64,000 nucleotides of DNA from JAHBNG01 sp039028975 (GTDB taxonomy: Bacteria > Chloroflexota > Anaerolineae > Caldilineales > Caldilineaceae), in contig JBCCHB010000032.1 of assembly GCA_039028975.1 (NCBI GenBank), positions 1 through 64,000 of the forward strand, written 5' to 3'. Made by a program: the position numbers and the translations under genes. Positions 35,017 through 44,752 of this stretch are shown piece by piece (positions within the stretch are counted from its first letter, which is position 1; every line of letters begins with the position of its first letter). The notes beneath the pieces were generated by a model that saw only the letters and a program-made list of their open reading frames with translations, ran no database searches and was not told where the DNA came from.

Positions 35017-38000
35017 TTAATTTTTTCTGCAATATCTTTCCACCAACATCTGCAGATCGGCCGGGCCATCATGCTCCAGCATATTTTCAATCTCTGGCAA
35101 CGCCCAGATGGCATCCAGCGCTTCTCGAAACTCCTGAATTGACTGATAGCGCTTGTCAGGAACCACTTCAATTGCCTGGATAATCACTGATGCAAAGTGT
35201 TGAGCACGCCCTTTCAGCAAGTGTTCAAGTCGCGGAAGATGGCCAACCTCTCCATGAATTTTCATAGTATACATCTCTGTGAAGGGATTAGGATTCTCCG
35301 GCAATTCATCAGGTAATTCTTCAGGGTGTTCCCCAGTAAGCAATTCAAAGAGAATCCGGCCCAATGAATAGATATCCGCATTCTCCGCAATGCCGACATT
35401 GCTTGACAAAGCAGCGTCGCGAGACATGACTTCTGGAGCCGAATAAGAGTGGGTGCCGCTTAGACTCTCATCGCCTATCTCAACCGCGGAGCCAAAGTCG
35501 ATGATGACAAGGTGACCATCCTCATAGAGCATGATGTTGGCGGGTTTCAGGTCACAATGCACCCACTGATAGTTATGAAGGTTTTCAAGGCCGTTCATCA
35601 ACATGGAGAAGAGGAGTTGAATGTCGCTAAGCCGAAAGCCCATCCCCCCGGAAGCCTGAGATCGGCTATGCTCTAAGATGATGGAACCCAGATCACAACC
35701 TTCGACCTGTGCCATCACAATAAAGGGCAATTGACTCACCGCATCGACGCCCCACTCTCTGGCCACGAGGAGATTTTTGCCATGTACTGTCATGGATTGG
35801 GCAATGGCTTGCTCTCTCTCAATCGCCTGTTCAGCAATTTTAGCACCATGTCGGCTCTGCGGATTGGCGATCTTGGCTACCATCTGGGGTCGGCTCGAAG
35901 ACTCTCGTTCGTCACTAACAATGTAGAGGTGAGCCATTTCTCCGCGATAGATCTGGCCCCAGACTTTGTAATTGTCTCCGATGTATGTAGGTAGGTATTC
36001 GCTGCGGGCTTCGATGACGTAGTGGCTATCGGCAATGTCAAACTCAATCCGTCCGTCCCCTAAGATGGGTCCGTCGATGGCCGTGGATAAGCCATTTCGA
36101 TGAACGTGGGTGCCGTTGACGGACCCCAGATCGCGTATCTCCATCATCAGCGGGTTATTCTCATCAGCAGGTCGGATAAAGAGGTGCGGGTTGGAGAGAC
36201 GACCATGTTCAACCGGTACAGTCTCCACATAGCGGCGGGTAATGAGCCACAGATCCCCATCCGCCAGTGAAAAACTCTCAAAAGCTGGATTTTGCGCTTC
36301 TAATACTCGGCTGTGCAAATCAAAGCGATAGTCGACCCGGCTCCCAAAGCGAATGATCTCACCGTGCTGCAACTCACTATTCTCTTTGGGGTTCAACAGC
36401 CGTCCCGAGATCCTGGTTCCATGGGTACTATTTAAATCACGGATGGTGACTCGTTGCTCGCTTTCAAAGCGAATCACGGCATGGGGTCCAGAGACAGACC
36501 CATCTGGGATGATGCATTGACGCATGGCAAAGCTATTGCGGGCAATGATGCCACCATCGGCAGGCAACGCACCACATCGTTCGCCATCACGGGTAATATA
36601 GTATCGAATTCCTGCCTGGTGCAACGGCTTGCCGTCTAGGTCAACATTGGGCTTGGTCTCATCATCACCGGCATCGGGCATAGCAGGCGTGACAGGTTCG
36701 GTTAATCGCTGCTCCCCAGCACCATTCTGCTCGATGGGTCGCCCTGTATGATGGTCGCGAGATGGCCCAGATGAAGGACGGTTTGGTTCGAATAACTGTT
36801 GGTGCTCAGGAGTTGGGACTCTGGCTTTATGGTAATCGGCTTGACTCGAATGGGTACGTACGCCTTGATCAATTGTCGCATTGGGTTGCGTAGACAAATT
36901 GGGTCGCGAGGGGTTATTTACACTTGGTGCGCTAAAGTTGCCCACGCTCGGTACGGTTGCCTTCCCTCGGCTATCGGATCGAGCACCTAGCTCCGGTGAT
37001 TTGCGAGTAGGGCACGCTGCAGGCCGATGGCCAAGAGGGGGGCGGGTATCGTTACAAAGATAGCAGACTACGTTTCCCTCGTTAATCAACGGGTTAGTCA
37101 AATGGGTTGTGGCTGTTGGGTCAATGGCATCCATAGGTTCGCTCACTGGCGGATCTGACGAGGGATTACTGATCACAGTGGATTGGGCAGCCGGCTTGTT
37201 CTTTCGCCTTAAGCTATAGAACAATAAGCCGCTCAAAACAAAAAGCAGAATCACAAGTGTTGCGCTAACGATCCATTCAGTTGGTGATAATGCAACCCCA
37301 GCAATCTGGAGTAGAGAAGTGCCATCTTCTAGCCTCACAAATCCCACAATCGGAACGCTCGTTCCGGGTGGAGCTGTCTGCGGTTGCTCAGATGGATCAT
37401 CAGGCAGCGCTTCTGAGTCAGTTTTTTCCGGATTCGATCCGCCGCCAACGGTTAGAGCCGCTACCACAGTAGGCGTGGCAGACGGAATAGCTGTCGGTGG
37501 CAGTGCCGTTGGTGGTTGCGTCGTTGGTGGCGCGGATGTAGGCGGCTGCAGAAGCTCAACAGTTGGGTTTGCAACAGTTAGCTCATTATCAATCAGAATA
37601 GAGATCTCTTGTCTATAAGCATCGCTATCTCCAAGCCGCGCAATTAGCTGATCATAAGTAAGCCCAAGTTCAATCTGCCAGATAGCTAACTGGGTAGCGT
37701 AATTTGAAAGTAGATTATTATCTCTAGCACGATTTAGCAGGTCAACAATAGGCTGCTCCGCCCTCACCCTTGTGCTTGGAAGCTGATACTCAACGTTACC
37801 GCCGGGGAATATTGCACTATCCTTAGGCTCGCGGCAAAATCCATTGATCTCCAAGCTTGTTGACGTGTTGGGAGATAATTGGATTGGTTGATTCTGACCC
37901 ACCACAATTAAGCTACAAAAGCTCGAATCTGTGGGAGACAGAATATCACCAGTCTCGATCTGAATTGAAACGTTGGTAGAACTTGCAGATGCGTTGCTAG

Positions 38001-38205
38001 AAAGAAGTGCCTCTGGGCCAAACGTATCCTGAGCGGTCAGTTGGGTTACATTGATCTGACCTTGGTTGGCTGCGTCGATCCAGTTGACTCCGCTCTGAGC
38101 TACTGCAGACTCTCTAAAACCGGTCAGCAGTATGCCAAGAATGCCTAGCCTCAGCACCCAACGGCTAAAAGTTTGTTTGTTGTACCGTGCTCTTTGCATT
38201 GCCAT
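35017..38205 (-). CDS. Transmembrane Ser/Thr protein kinase with zinc ribbon and two FHA domains
   Basis: 1062 residues, inverted relative to classic PknB: the kinase is carboxyl-terminal. Signal peptide 1-36. The extracytoplasmic part (40-215) has two Cys (SSFCSLIV, NGFCREP) and ATQLAIWQ, recalling thioester-type surface domains in which Cys and the Gln of TQxA form the bond; this is tentative. Thr-Pro linker; transmembrane helix about 315-338; zinc-ribbon-like CYLCNDTRP...ACPTR near 380; Pro-rich linker; FHA1 about 535-635 (SGPHAVI, LNSTHGTRI); FHA2 about 640-735 (NPHLFI, LGSVNGTHV). Kinase about 740-1042 with VAKIAN Lys, HCDLKPAN (882; non-RD), DFGSA and SAPE, so all catalytic residues are present. 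It is the writer of the local phospho-signalling set. Confidence 0.9.
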   Translation of the reverse strand: MAMQRARYNKQTFSRWVLRLGILGILLTGFRESAVAQSGVNWIDAANQGQINVTQLTAQDTFGPEALLSSNASASSTNVSIQIETGDILSPTDSSFCSLIVVGQNQPIQLSPNTSTSLEINGFCREPKDSAIFPGGNVEYQLPSTRVRAEQPIVDLLNRARDNNLLSNYATQLAIWQIELGLTYDQLIARLGDSDAYRQEISILIDNELTVANPTVELLQPPTSAPPTTQPPTALPPTAIPSATPTVVAALTVGGGSNPEKTDSEALPDDPSEQPQTAPPGTSVPIVGFVRLEDGTSLLQIAGVALSPTEWIVSATLVILLFVLSGLLFYSLRRKNKPAAQSTVISNPSSDPPVSEPMDAIDPTATTHLTNPLINEGNVVCYLCNDTRPPLGHRPAACPTRKSPELGARSDSRGKATVPSVGNFSAPSVNNPSRPNLSTQPNATIDQGVRTHSSQADYHKARVPTPEHQQLFEPNRPSSGPSRDHHTGRPIEQNGAGEQRLTEPVTPAMPDAGDDETKPNVDLDGKPLHQAGIRYYITRDGERCGALPADGGIIARNSFAMRQCIIPDGSVSGPHAVIRFESEQRVTIRDLNSTHGTRISGRLLNPKENSELQHGEIIRFGSRVDYRFDLHSRVLEAQNPAFESFSLADGDLWLITRRYVETVPVEHGRLSNPHLFIRPADENNPLMMEIRDLGSVNGTHVHRNGLSTAIDGPILGDGRIEFDIADSHYVIEARSEYLPTYIGDNYKVWGQIYRGEMAHLYIVSDERESSSRPQMVAKIANPQSRHGAKIAEQAIEREQAIAQSMTVHGKNLLVAREWGVDAVSQLPFIVMAQVEGCDLGSIILEHSRSQASGGMGFRLSDIQLLFSMLMNGLENLHNYQWVHCDLKPANIMLYEDGHLVIIDFGSAVEIGDESLSGTHSYSAPEVMSRDAALSSNVGIAENADIYSLGRILFELLTGEHPEELPDELPENPNPFTEMYTMKIHGEVGHLPRLEHLLKGRAQHFASVIIQAIEVVPDKRYQSIQEFREALDAIWALPEIENMLEHDGPADLQMLVERYCRKN

Positions 38206-38282
38206 GTTTCTGATCCGTCGCTAGAGTTGTATCATTTTTTGAAGGGCGATATGGCTCAGGTGAATAAATTAAGGCGGATAAG

Positions 38283-39521
38283 TTAAGGTGAGTAAGTAAT
38301 TGGGATAAAGATAAATTTCTGCGTGCCTAAATCGATTCGGGCATTGTCCCTAATTTCTTGAACCATATCTTTTGCAAGCTCTTCGCCATTGTCATAGATA
38401 ATCTTTGCGGTAGATGAGTCGTTCCGAATCAAAAACAGGTGCCCATCTGGCTCATAGAAGAGGGTGGCATGATGACGAGAGATACTCTCATACCGCGGTT
38501 CCTCGGGAAAGCTCACATCATTGTCAGAGGCACGCCCGATGCGTTGTTGGCTTGGGTAATTTTCGCGAAAACGGCACAAAAAGGATACTTTACGCTCAGG
38601 CAGTTGCACCAAGTAAGCTAATTGGGGTCGCTCTTTCGGGCTGCCTAGAATAAAACGAGCATTGCCCAAGCGAATCAGGTCGCCTACCGCTAAGGGCGCT
38701 GATGTGTCTACAGCTTTATCATTAACCTCCACCCGGCCTGCGGCAGAGCGGCTATAGATCTGTAGCAATCCTGTCGCTTGCTCTAGACGAATATCGGCAT
38801 GGTGGCGAGAGACAGTTTTATAGGCCGGATACTGTTTCTCATTAATCCACAGATCATCGTAGCCAGCAAAAGTTGCATCTCGACCGACCCGAATCGTCCA
38901 GTGGCCCGGTTCAAAGGCTAAGGTGAGCCGGGGTACGGTACAGACAGACTTATTAAAATCCGTTACCGGGTGGAGAAAATAGGCTGTAACCTGTTTTGGT
39001 CGGCAATGATCACATGGGTCATCTGAACTCTTTAAGGTGGCCCCGCAGACCTTGCAGACTGTGAGCCGAGGTGGAGTCTTGGTTAAGAAACGCTTCCGGT
39101 AGGTGGGAAGCGTCAATTGATAAGCGGTAAAAAAAGTCCACACGGACAAAAGAAACAGGGCCAAGGCAATGCCCCAAAACCACCCAGTCGGCACCAAAAG
39201 CGTAGGGAGTTTGGCGGCAAAATTTGCATAATCAGCACGAAACAAGAGGACGAGGAATCCTATCCCCAACAGACTATGCTGAACTACTGCTACAGGCCAA
39301 AACCATCCAGGGCCACGACGCACCCCCCAGATCATCCATCCAGAGACGAAGAGAAATAGGATTATCGCAAATAATTCCGTTGCGTTGGCAAATAGTTGGG
39401 TGCGCCACCACCAGCTCCACAGCAGAATGCAGATCAGACCGAATATCCACATCCGAGCAAGGTTGGGAAGTGCTGGGCTAGATTTTGTTGTGGGTTGGTG
39501 AATTGGCCGTTTGGTTTGCAT
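38283..39521 (-). CDS. Membrane protein with zinc ribbon and two FHA domains
   Basis: 412 residues. Four hydrophobic segments (about 24-40, 46-66, 73-94, 112-134) are followed by a CxxC-x10-CxxC zinc ribbon (C156, C159, C170, C173). Two FHA domains follow, about 195-290 (VSRHHADIRL, RIGN-type turn) and 300-410 (IGRASDNDVSF, ISRHHATLFY), both with the conserved Gly-Arg and Ser-x-x-His that bind phosphothreonine. It is likely a membrane docking platform for phosphorylated partners of the kinase. It starts 9 bases after the upstream PP2C gene stop, so co-transcribed. Confidence 0.85.
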   Translation of the reverse strand: MQTKRPIHQPTTKSSPALPNLARMWIFGLICILLWSWWWRTQLFANATELFAIILFLFVSGWMIWGVRRGPGWFWPVAVVQHSLLGIGFLVLLFRADYANFAAKLPTLLVPTGWFWGIALALFLLSVWTFFTAYQLTLPTYRKRFLTKTPPRLTVCKVCGATLKSSDDPCDHCRPKQVTAYFLHPVTDFNKSVCTVPRLTLAFEPGHWTIRVGRDATFAGYDDLWINEKQYPAYKTVSRHHADIRLEQATGLLQIYSRSAAGRVEVNDKAVDTSAPLAVGDLIRLGNARFILGSPKERPQLAYLVQLPERKVSFLCRFRENYPSQQRIGRASDNDVSFPEEPRYESISRHHATLFYEPDGHLFLIRNDSSTAKIIYDNGEELAKDMVQEIRDNARIDLGTQKFIFIPITYSP

Positions 39522-39530
39522 TAGGTTGAT

Positions 39531-42500
39531 TTAACGGGAACGTTTATAAAGTCCAGTTTCATCACGTTGAAAAATGATGCTTGGTTGTATAGTTTGTCTC
39601 AAGAAATTCCATGAACCATAAATAAGTGCAGAGGCAATTTGATCACTTTCAAAAAGATTCAGTACATCCAAGTACGCTAAATGGGAATAGATCCATTGAG
39701 GGCCATCTACTGGGTTCCATGAGTCGTAGAGAACGTCAAACGAAAGCGAGCTCTCTACCTCCACAACATTTGCAATGACAATTGGATTTTCTACATAAAA
39801 CGATTGACTTCCAGATATCAATACATTTTGTTGATGACATTGATTGTCTATAGTACTGTTTAGTTCATTTCCACGACTTAACCAATCTTCTCGACAATTC
39901 CAAATTGCCTCCTCTAAGTCGGAAATCGTCGCCAGAATCCAAAACCACGACCCATTGGGAATGGTTGTATCTTGTACAGAGGCATAGACTGAACCAGAAA
40001 CTGTAACTGTATGCCCTGATAGAGACCCAGGTAGCATCAGGTCAAATTGTGCCAACGCTAGATCACCTGAAGCTTGTGCGATTTCAAAATTGTATACTTG
40101 ACCCACCACCAAAAATAGAGGGTCTGGGGGTAGGAGCCCGACTATTAGTGTGTTGTCAAACACTGTATCATTAACATCAATTTCCGAAATTTTCGCCAAA
40201 TTCATTGCTGAAATAGTATCATCGATTAAATCTATGGCTCCACTAAAGCCGATCTGCTCTTGAGAATTATATATTCTCTTAATGGTTGCAAAGTCTATTC
40301 CAATTCGCACCAATTCAAAAGGAGGATCAATTACATTGTAGAATAGCCCTTCGGTTGCAGCTTTACTCAGAGCTGCGTTCGACTGTACAAAATCTATTGG
40401 TTGTGTTGTTAATTGAGTAGTACCGAACAACTGATTAGTATGATGTAGTACAAAATGATACTGACCAGATTGAATCGGTTCATCATCTTGTCCATAAGGA
40501 GGAATCTCAACCAGAATATCAAATTGACCATCACCATCTGCAATCGGTTCGCCATCTATCACTTCGATAGGTATATCTTGGGAACGCCCTGTTGATGCCA
40601 GATAGATTTTGTTAACCTTGAACCTCGCGGGTAATCCACGTCCAATCAGTCGCGCTTCCCATGGTCTTTCTTTTATATAGACGGCATTGACTGGCAGATT
40701 CTGTCGCTCAGGTTTAATTTCATCCGTGACAGATTCTCTTGTTGGAGCCAATTCTGATGGAGCCAAAGCCGGTGATAAAGTAGGCGATGGTGACTGGATT
40801 GTAGGTGCATTTTCGTTGTCCTGAAGCGGTTCCGGATTTGGAATATCTGTGACTCCGTCCGTCGCGGCACCCGTCGTGGGCTCTTCTACACTTTGCGTTT
40901 CTTTTTTTTTTGGGTCAGGAGTTTCCATGGATGGATCCGTTACCTGTGCAGGTATAGAAGTTTCACTCTCGGTGATTTCTTCAGGATTAATATGATTACT
41001 TGGCGTATTGGTATCCTCTGCAATCTCCGCTGGAGATGCCGGCAAGAAAGATGGTATATTGAAGGTTGGAAATTGTGCTCTAAAGCTATTACCAAGTAAA
41101 AGCATTACTATTACTACTGCTGCTGTAGAGAGCCTTCGAACCGTATACGCCGGAATTAAAAGCGTTCGCTGCTCTTGTCTTTCTTCTCTGCTCAACGGAA
41201 CATCAACTACTCGTAATATCTCGCGTGTTGAATGAGGTAATTGCGCAGCATTCTGTAATTGGGTTAATTTGTGCTGAATATCTACAATTCGATTTTCTCG
41301 CCTAGACCACCAATCATTAATATTGGCTCTGGAATCTTCTTGCCAATAGCTTATTATCTTGACAATCCGTCGAGCTATCCGTGAATACACTTCGGTAGGT
41401 AAGTATGGTAAAGTGAGTATGTATATTAATTCGTCAATGGCCTTCGGATAGTTGCGCTGTAAAGTACCTCCCCTGAGCATCAATATGGCTCTAAAAACAG
41501 CCGCAGTGGCCTGGGCAGACGGTTCTTGACTGTGCCGATGATCTTTTATTCGTCTTTGCATTTGGGCGGACGTCATCAAATTAGCTGATTCATTTGGATC
41601 ACTTAACCATTCATCAATTTGGGTGATTGCATGGGTCAACTCAATTTGACATAAATTGCGCTTTAGTTTCTTAAGTGACGACTTGAGTGAAGGGTCAGGT
41701 GTGGTTTGTAACGCGTTGTCAATATCGGTTAACGCATATTGTAGCAGTTCTGTCCACTCATGCGTTCCGTTGTAAGCATTAATTTCCTTATTCGCTAACT
41801 CCAAATAAGATCGCTTTAATTTCTCAAACTGCTTTTTTCGTTCTGTGTGGTATCGGCCACGCGGTAGTTCAAGCCTTACTATCTGACCTGCGGCAATCGC
41901 CAGATAGGTTGGATTTGCAAAGTCGGAGCTTGCCCTGTTATGGGTATCCCAAAATGGCTGAGCATTTTGTATTGTATCCTTATGAATCTGTTGAATCTGC
42001 GTAACAATGGGGTTGGTTTGTATAAATTGATCAACCCAGCTGTCTGTCGTTGTTTTATTAGAAATTGAGTTTAGCGTTAGAACATGATCAATCCATCTAT
42101 CCTTATAGGCTTGGGTAGCATAATTGATCACATCGTGAAGGGTATTCTGGTCGGAGTAGATTTCGAGATACCAAAGTTGCTCAAAGACTAATTTCCATCT
42201 TCCTTCTCCCGCATACTGTTCCACTTCAACCAGTCTATTGGTTAGATCCTCTAACGATTCTCTTCGGGTTGTACTCGTATTTAGTTCTCGGATAAGATTA
42301 TGTTGCCCAGGAGGCAAAATATTGGTTTCTTGTAGGTGGCGTACCAGTTCATTCACCAGCGCCGAATTGAATGGCCCCTCTAAAGAATTCCCATCAACAG
42401 GAGAAGACAGCCTTGTATCTGATTTTTTTCCGTCACCATGAATGGGCGGTTGTTTCTCGGGCTTTGATGTGACATTCACGGGCCGAGATTGAGGTGGCTG

Positions 42501-44564
42501 AGACTGATTGGCTGGATCATCTGGATTCAGGTCAGTGGGCTTTATCTGTTCTTTGGTGCGCATCAGCGGTGTGGTACGGTAACGCGGTCGTTGGGTTGAT
42601 GGAAGTTCCCACGCATGGAGTACTCGGGTCACAATTTCCTCCAGGGAAAACCCTGGATTGAGTCCAATATCTCTGTCAAAGAGCTGACGCAACTTGCCAT
42701 ATTCGCGACCAACGTCTCTTTCCTGATCGCGGGCTTGGGAAAACAATATGACTGTACTTAGTACAGCACGCAGTTGATCAACGCGTGGCGACTCCAACCA
42801 TCTTAGTTCCCTTTCCCAGCTTCCAGCCGTTGTTAGGGCTTGTTCCACATATCCTTCCTGAGCTTGTTTGGTGATTACCTGAATAGCCCACCAGGCTCGT
42901 AGCTTTTGGGCGCGTTTGCTTTGACGATACGCACCTGCAAGTTGTTCCAGGGTTCGTCCGGCATCCTCAATTCTGCCATTCTCCAAGTATCGCTCAGCGC
43001 GCTCCATCAAATCATCCGCCATTGGTGTAGCAAGATTCCGGTTTCCTGTAGAGGGTTCAGTGGCAGATTTTCTACGTTCAGATCGCTTTGGTTCAGACTG
43101 CTTTGCTTCAGGCCGTCTTGGCGTAGGCTGATTTGATACAGGTTGGCTAGCAGTAGATGATTTGCTACGGAATGGGGATGTGCCTGGTGGCTCTGAACCT
43201 CTAACCCGTCGGGTTGGCTCGGTACCTGGTGAACTCTTTGCGCTCTTTTCCTGCACTGGCTCAGTGGCCATCGATGGTCGATTGGCATCCTGGGCAGCCA
43301 ATGTGCTTGTTCTCTTATGGCCTCTTGGTATCGTGACATCATCATGCTCAGCCTCATTACTGCTAGAGAGAATTCCCTGTTCGACCAGAATTTCTTTGTA
43401 TCCTTGCAGAATGGCTGGATCGCTCCCGTGAAATAAATAAGACTCAACTGGCTTCAGGTGCTCGTCAAAGTTAATACCGACCCCAGGGCCACGTCGGATA
43501 GACTGAAGCGTCTCCAAGACATCCCTGGCCTCTTTAGTGGTTTCTCTCAACTGGCTTTGCGGTGGAATAGCAACAGCAATTAGACCGATGTCATCAGAAA
43601 TTCCTTCGGCTTGCCCTTGATCCGCATACCCCATGCGATATTCATGAAGTTGTTCCAGCATTTGGGGCACTGCATGCTCTAGTGCATCCCTTTGCATGAA
43701 TTGGGCTAGCTGATAACGCCAGTCATCAGGATAGCGATGTTCAAGAATATCCACAACACCATCTCCACAGAGCACAAAGATATCCCCAGGGGTAACAGAT
43801 ATTTCTCTACGCTGTAAGTTTGGAATCTGGCCACCGATCATGCCCAGAAACTGATTCGGCTCAGGTTCAAAGAGTTGGATGGCCTCTTGACCTCGGCTTG
43901 ACGCTCCAGGTATACGGAAGACCCAGGAGTCCCCCACACTGATTAGAAGTGCCTTGTCCCCGTGCAAATGAAGCGCAGTCAGGGTTGCCTGTAGCCCAAT
44001 CATGGGTTTACCGCAGGTAGGGCAGCGAACAATCTGATGCTCCCGGTCTTTATACTTCTGGGCTTCTGCCTTGCCCAAGGTTACGCTCTTGCCATCCGAA
44101 TGCTCATCGGTGCGCCAGCAGAAGAACTTGTTGTCCCAAAGGCTAAGCTCCTCATTCGCGACATAAACTGCCTTCTCTAGACGTTCCTGTCGCTCCTGAT
44201 CAGTTTCAGCCGCAACGGCATCTGGATTGGGTTTCTGATAAAACGTCTTCGCCAACGTCTGAACCGCAAGTCGGCTAGCCGCTTGCCCATCGGCGCAGAG
44301 CGAAACACCATCGGCCATAATGTAAAGGCGTCCTGTCAGTGGCAAAAGGGATTCTTGTAGTTTGGCGGCCTCGCCTTTTGGTCTTTCATTTCGATATAAA
44401 TCGAGGTGAAAGTCGGGCTTGTTGGCGGGCCAGATCATATCCTGAGAACCTTCTTGGTGCCGTGCGCCTGCAATTAACATGCCGCCAACTTGCTCACTCG
44501 AATAGGGCTTGGCGACGATGCGGTTTGGGTGATTGTGCGATGCGCCGGAAGCATGATTAGTCAT
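39531..44564 (-). CDS. PP2C-type phosphatase fused to helical repeats, membrane helix and Ig-like ectodomain (intact paralogue)
   Basis: ATG at 44564 chosen (AAAAGGA seven bases upstream; the frame opens at 44630), giving 1677 residues. PP2C domain about 25-335: HQEGSQD (Asp 42), ADG 84-86, VGDS (Asp 212), CGDG (Asp 268), SDD 323-325. All metal-binding Asp positions are kept. An unusual Cys insert (C149, C181, C184) sits before the ISVGDS strand. Low-complexity linker about 360-500; helical repeats about 510-680 and 760-1130; transmembrane helix near 1145 (AAVVIVMLLLGN); linker; ectodomain about 1310-1677 beginning WEARLIGRGLPARFKV. It is the eraser of the phospho-signalling set, tethered to the membrane. 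An A10 run lies inside the linker at 40902-40911. It is the full-length member of a three-paralogue set. Confidence 0.88.
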   Translation of the reverse strand: MTNHASGASHNHPNRIVAKPYSSEQVGGMLIAGARHQEGSQDMIWPANKPDFHLDLYRNERPKGEAAKLQESLLPLTGRLYIMADGVSLCADGQAASRLAVQTLAKTFYQKPNPDAVAAETDQERQERLEKAVYVANEELSLWDNKFFCWRTDEHSDGKSVTLGKAEAQKYKDREHQIVRCPTCGKPMIGLQATLTALHLHGDKALLISVGDSWVFRIPGASSRGQEAIQLFEPEPNQFLGMIGGQIPNLQRREISVTPGDIFVLCGDGVVDILEHRYPDDWRYQLAQFMQRDALEHAVPQMLEQLHEYRMGYADQGQAEGISDDIGLIAVAIPPQSQLRETTKEARDVLETLQSIRRGPGVGINFDEHLKPVESYLFHGSDPAILQGYKEILVEQGILSSSNEAEHDDVTIPRGHKRTSTLAAQDANRPSMATEPVQEKSAKSSPGTEPTRRVRGSEPPGTSPFRSKSSTASQPVSNQPTPRRPEAKQSEPKRSERRKSATEPSTGNRNLATPMADDLMERAERYLENGRIEDAGRTLEQLAGAYRQSKRAQKLRAWWAIQVITKQAQEGYVEQALTTAGSWERELRWLESPRVDQLRAVLSTVILFSQARDQERDVGREYGKLRQLFDRDIGLNPGFSLEEIVTRVLHAWELPSTQRPRYRTTPLMRTKEQIKPTDLNPDDPANQSQPPQSRPVNVTSKPEKQPPIHGDGKKSDTRLSSPVDGNSLEGPFNSALVNELVRHLQETNILPPGQHNLIRELNTSTTRRESLEDLTNRLVEVEQYAGEGRWKLVFEQLWYLEIYSDQNTLHDVINYATQAYKDRWIDHVLTLNSISNKTTTDSWVDQFIQTNPIVTQIQQIHKDTIQNAQPFWDTHNRASSDFANPTYLAIAAGQIVRLELPRGRYHTERKKQFEKLKRSYLELANKEINAYNGTHEWTELLQYALTDIDNALQTTPDPSLKSSLKKLKRNLCQIELTHAITQIDEWLSDPNESANLMTSAQMQRRIKDHRHSQEPSAQATAAVFRAILMLRGGTLQRNYPKAIDELIYILTLPYLPTEVYSRIARRIVKIISYWQEDSRANINDWWSRRENRIVDIQHKLTQLQNAAQLPHSTREILRVVDVPLSREERQEQRTLLIPAYTVRRLSTAAVVIVMLLLGNSFRAQFPTFNIPSFLPASPAEIAEDTNTPSNHINPEEITESETSIPAQVTDPSMETPDPKKKETQSVEEPTTGAATDGVTDIPNPEPLQDNENAPTIQSPSPTLSPALAPSELAPTRESVTDEIKPERQNLPVNAVYIKERPWEARLIGRGLPARFKVNKIYLASTGRSQDIPIEVIDGEPIADGDGQFDILVEIPPYGQDDEPIQSGQYHFVLHHTNQLFGTTQLTTQPIDFVQSNAALSKAATEGLFYNVIDPPFELVRIGIDFATIKRIYNSQEQIGFSGAIDLIDDTISAMNLAKISEIDVNDTVFDNTLIVGLLPPDPLFLVVGQVYNFEIAQASGDLALAQFDLMLPGSLSGHTVTVSGSVYASVQDTTIPNGSWFWILATISDLEEAIWNCREDWLSRGNELNSTIDNQCHQQNVLISGSQSFYVENPIVIANVVEVESSLSFDVLYDSWNPVDGPQWIYSHLAYLDVLNLFESDQIASALIYGSWNFLRQTIQPSIIFQRDETGLYKRSR

Positions 44565-44752
44565 AATATATCCTTTTCTTTTTTCTACCATACTGAAATG
44601 CAATGGTGAAACGTTTACATGATCATCCATTTGCGAGAGTGATCATAAGTATGGTACTTCTTGCTTATAATCTCATGAATTCAGATTAGTAGAGTCTGAA
44701 GAAGCTCGGACATTTCATGGAAATAGGTGGCGGTTCTTAGACACGACTTAGA

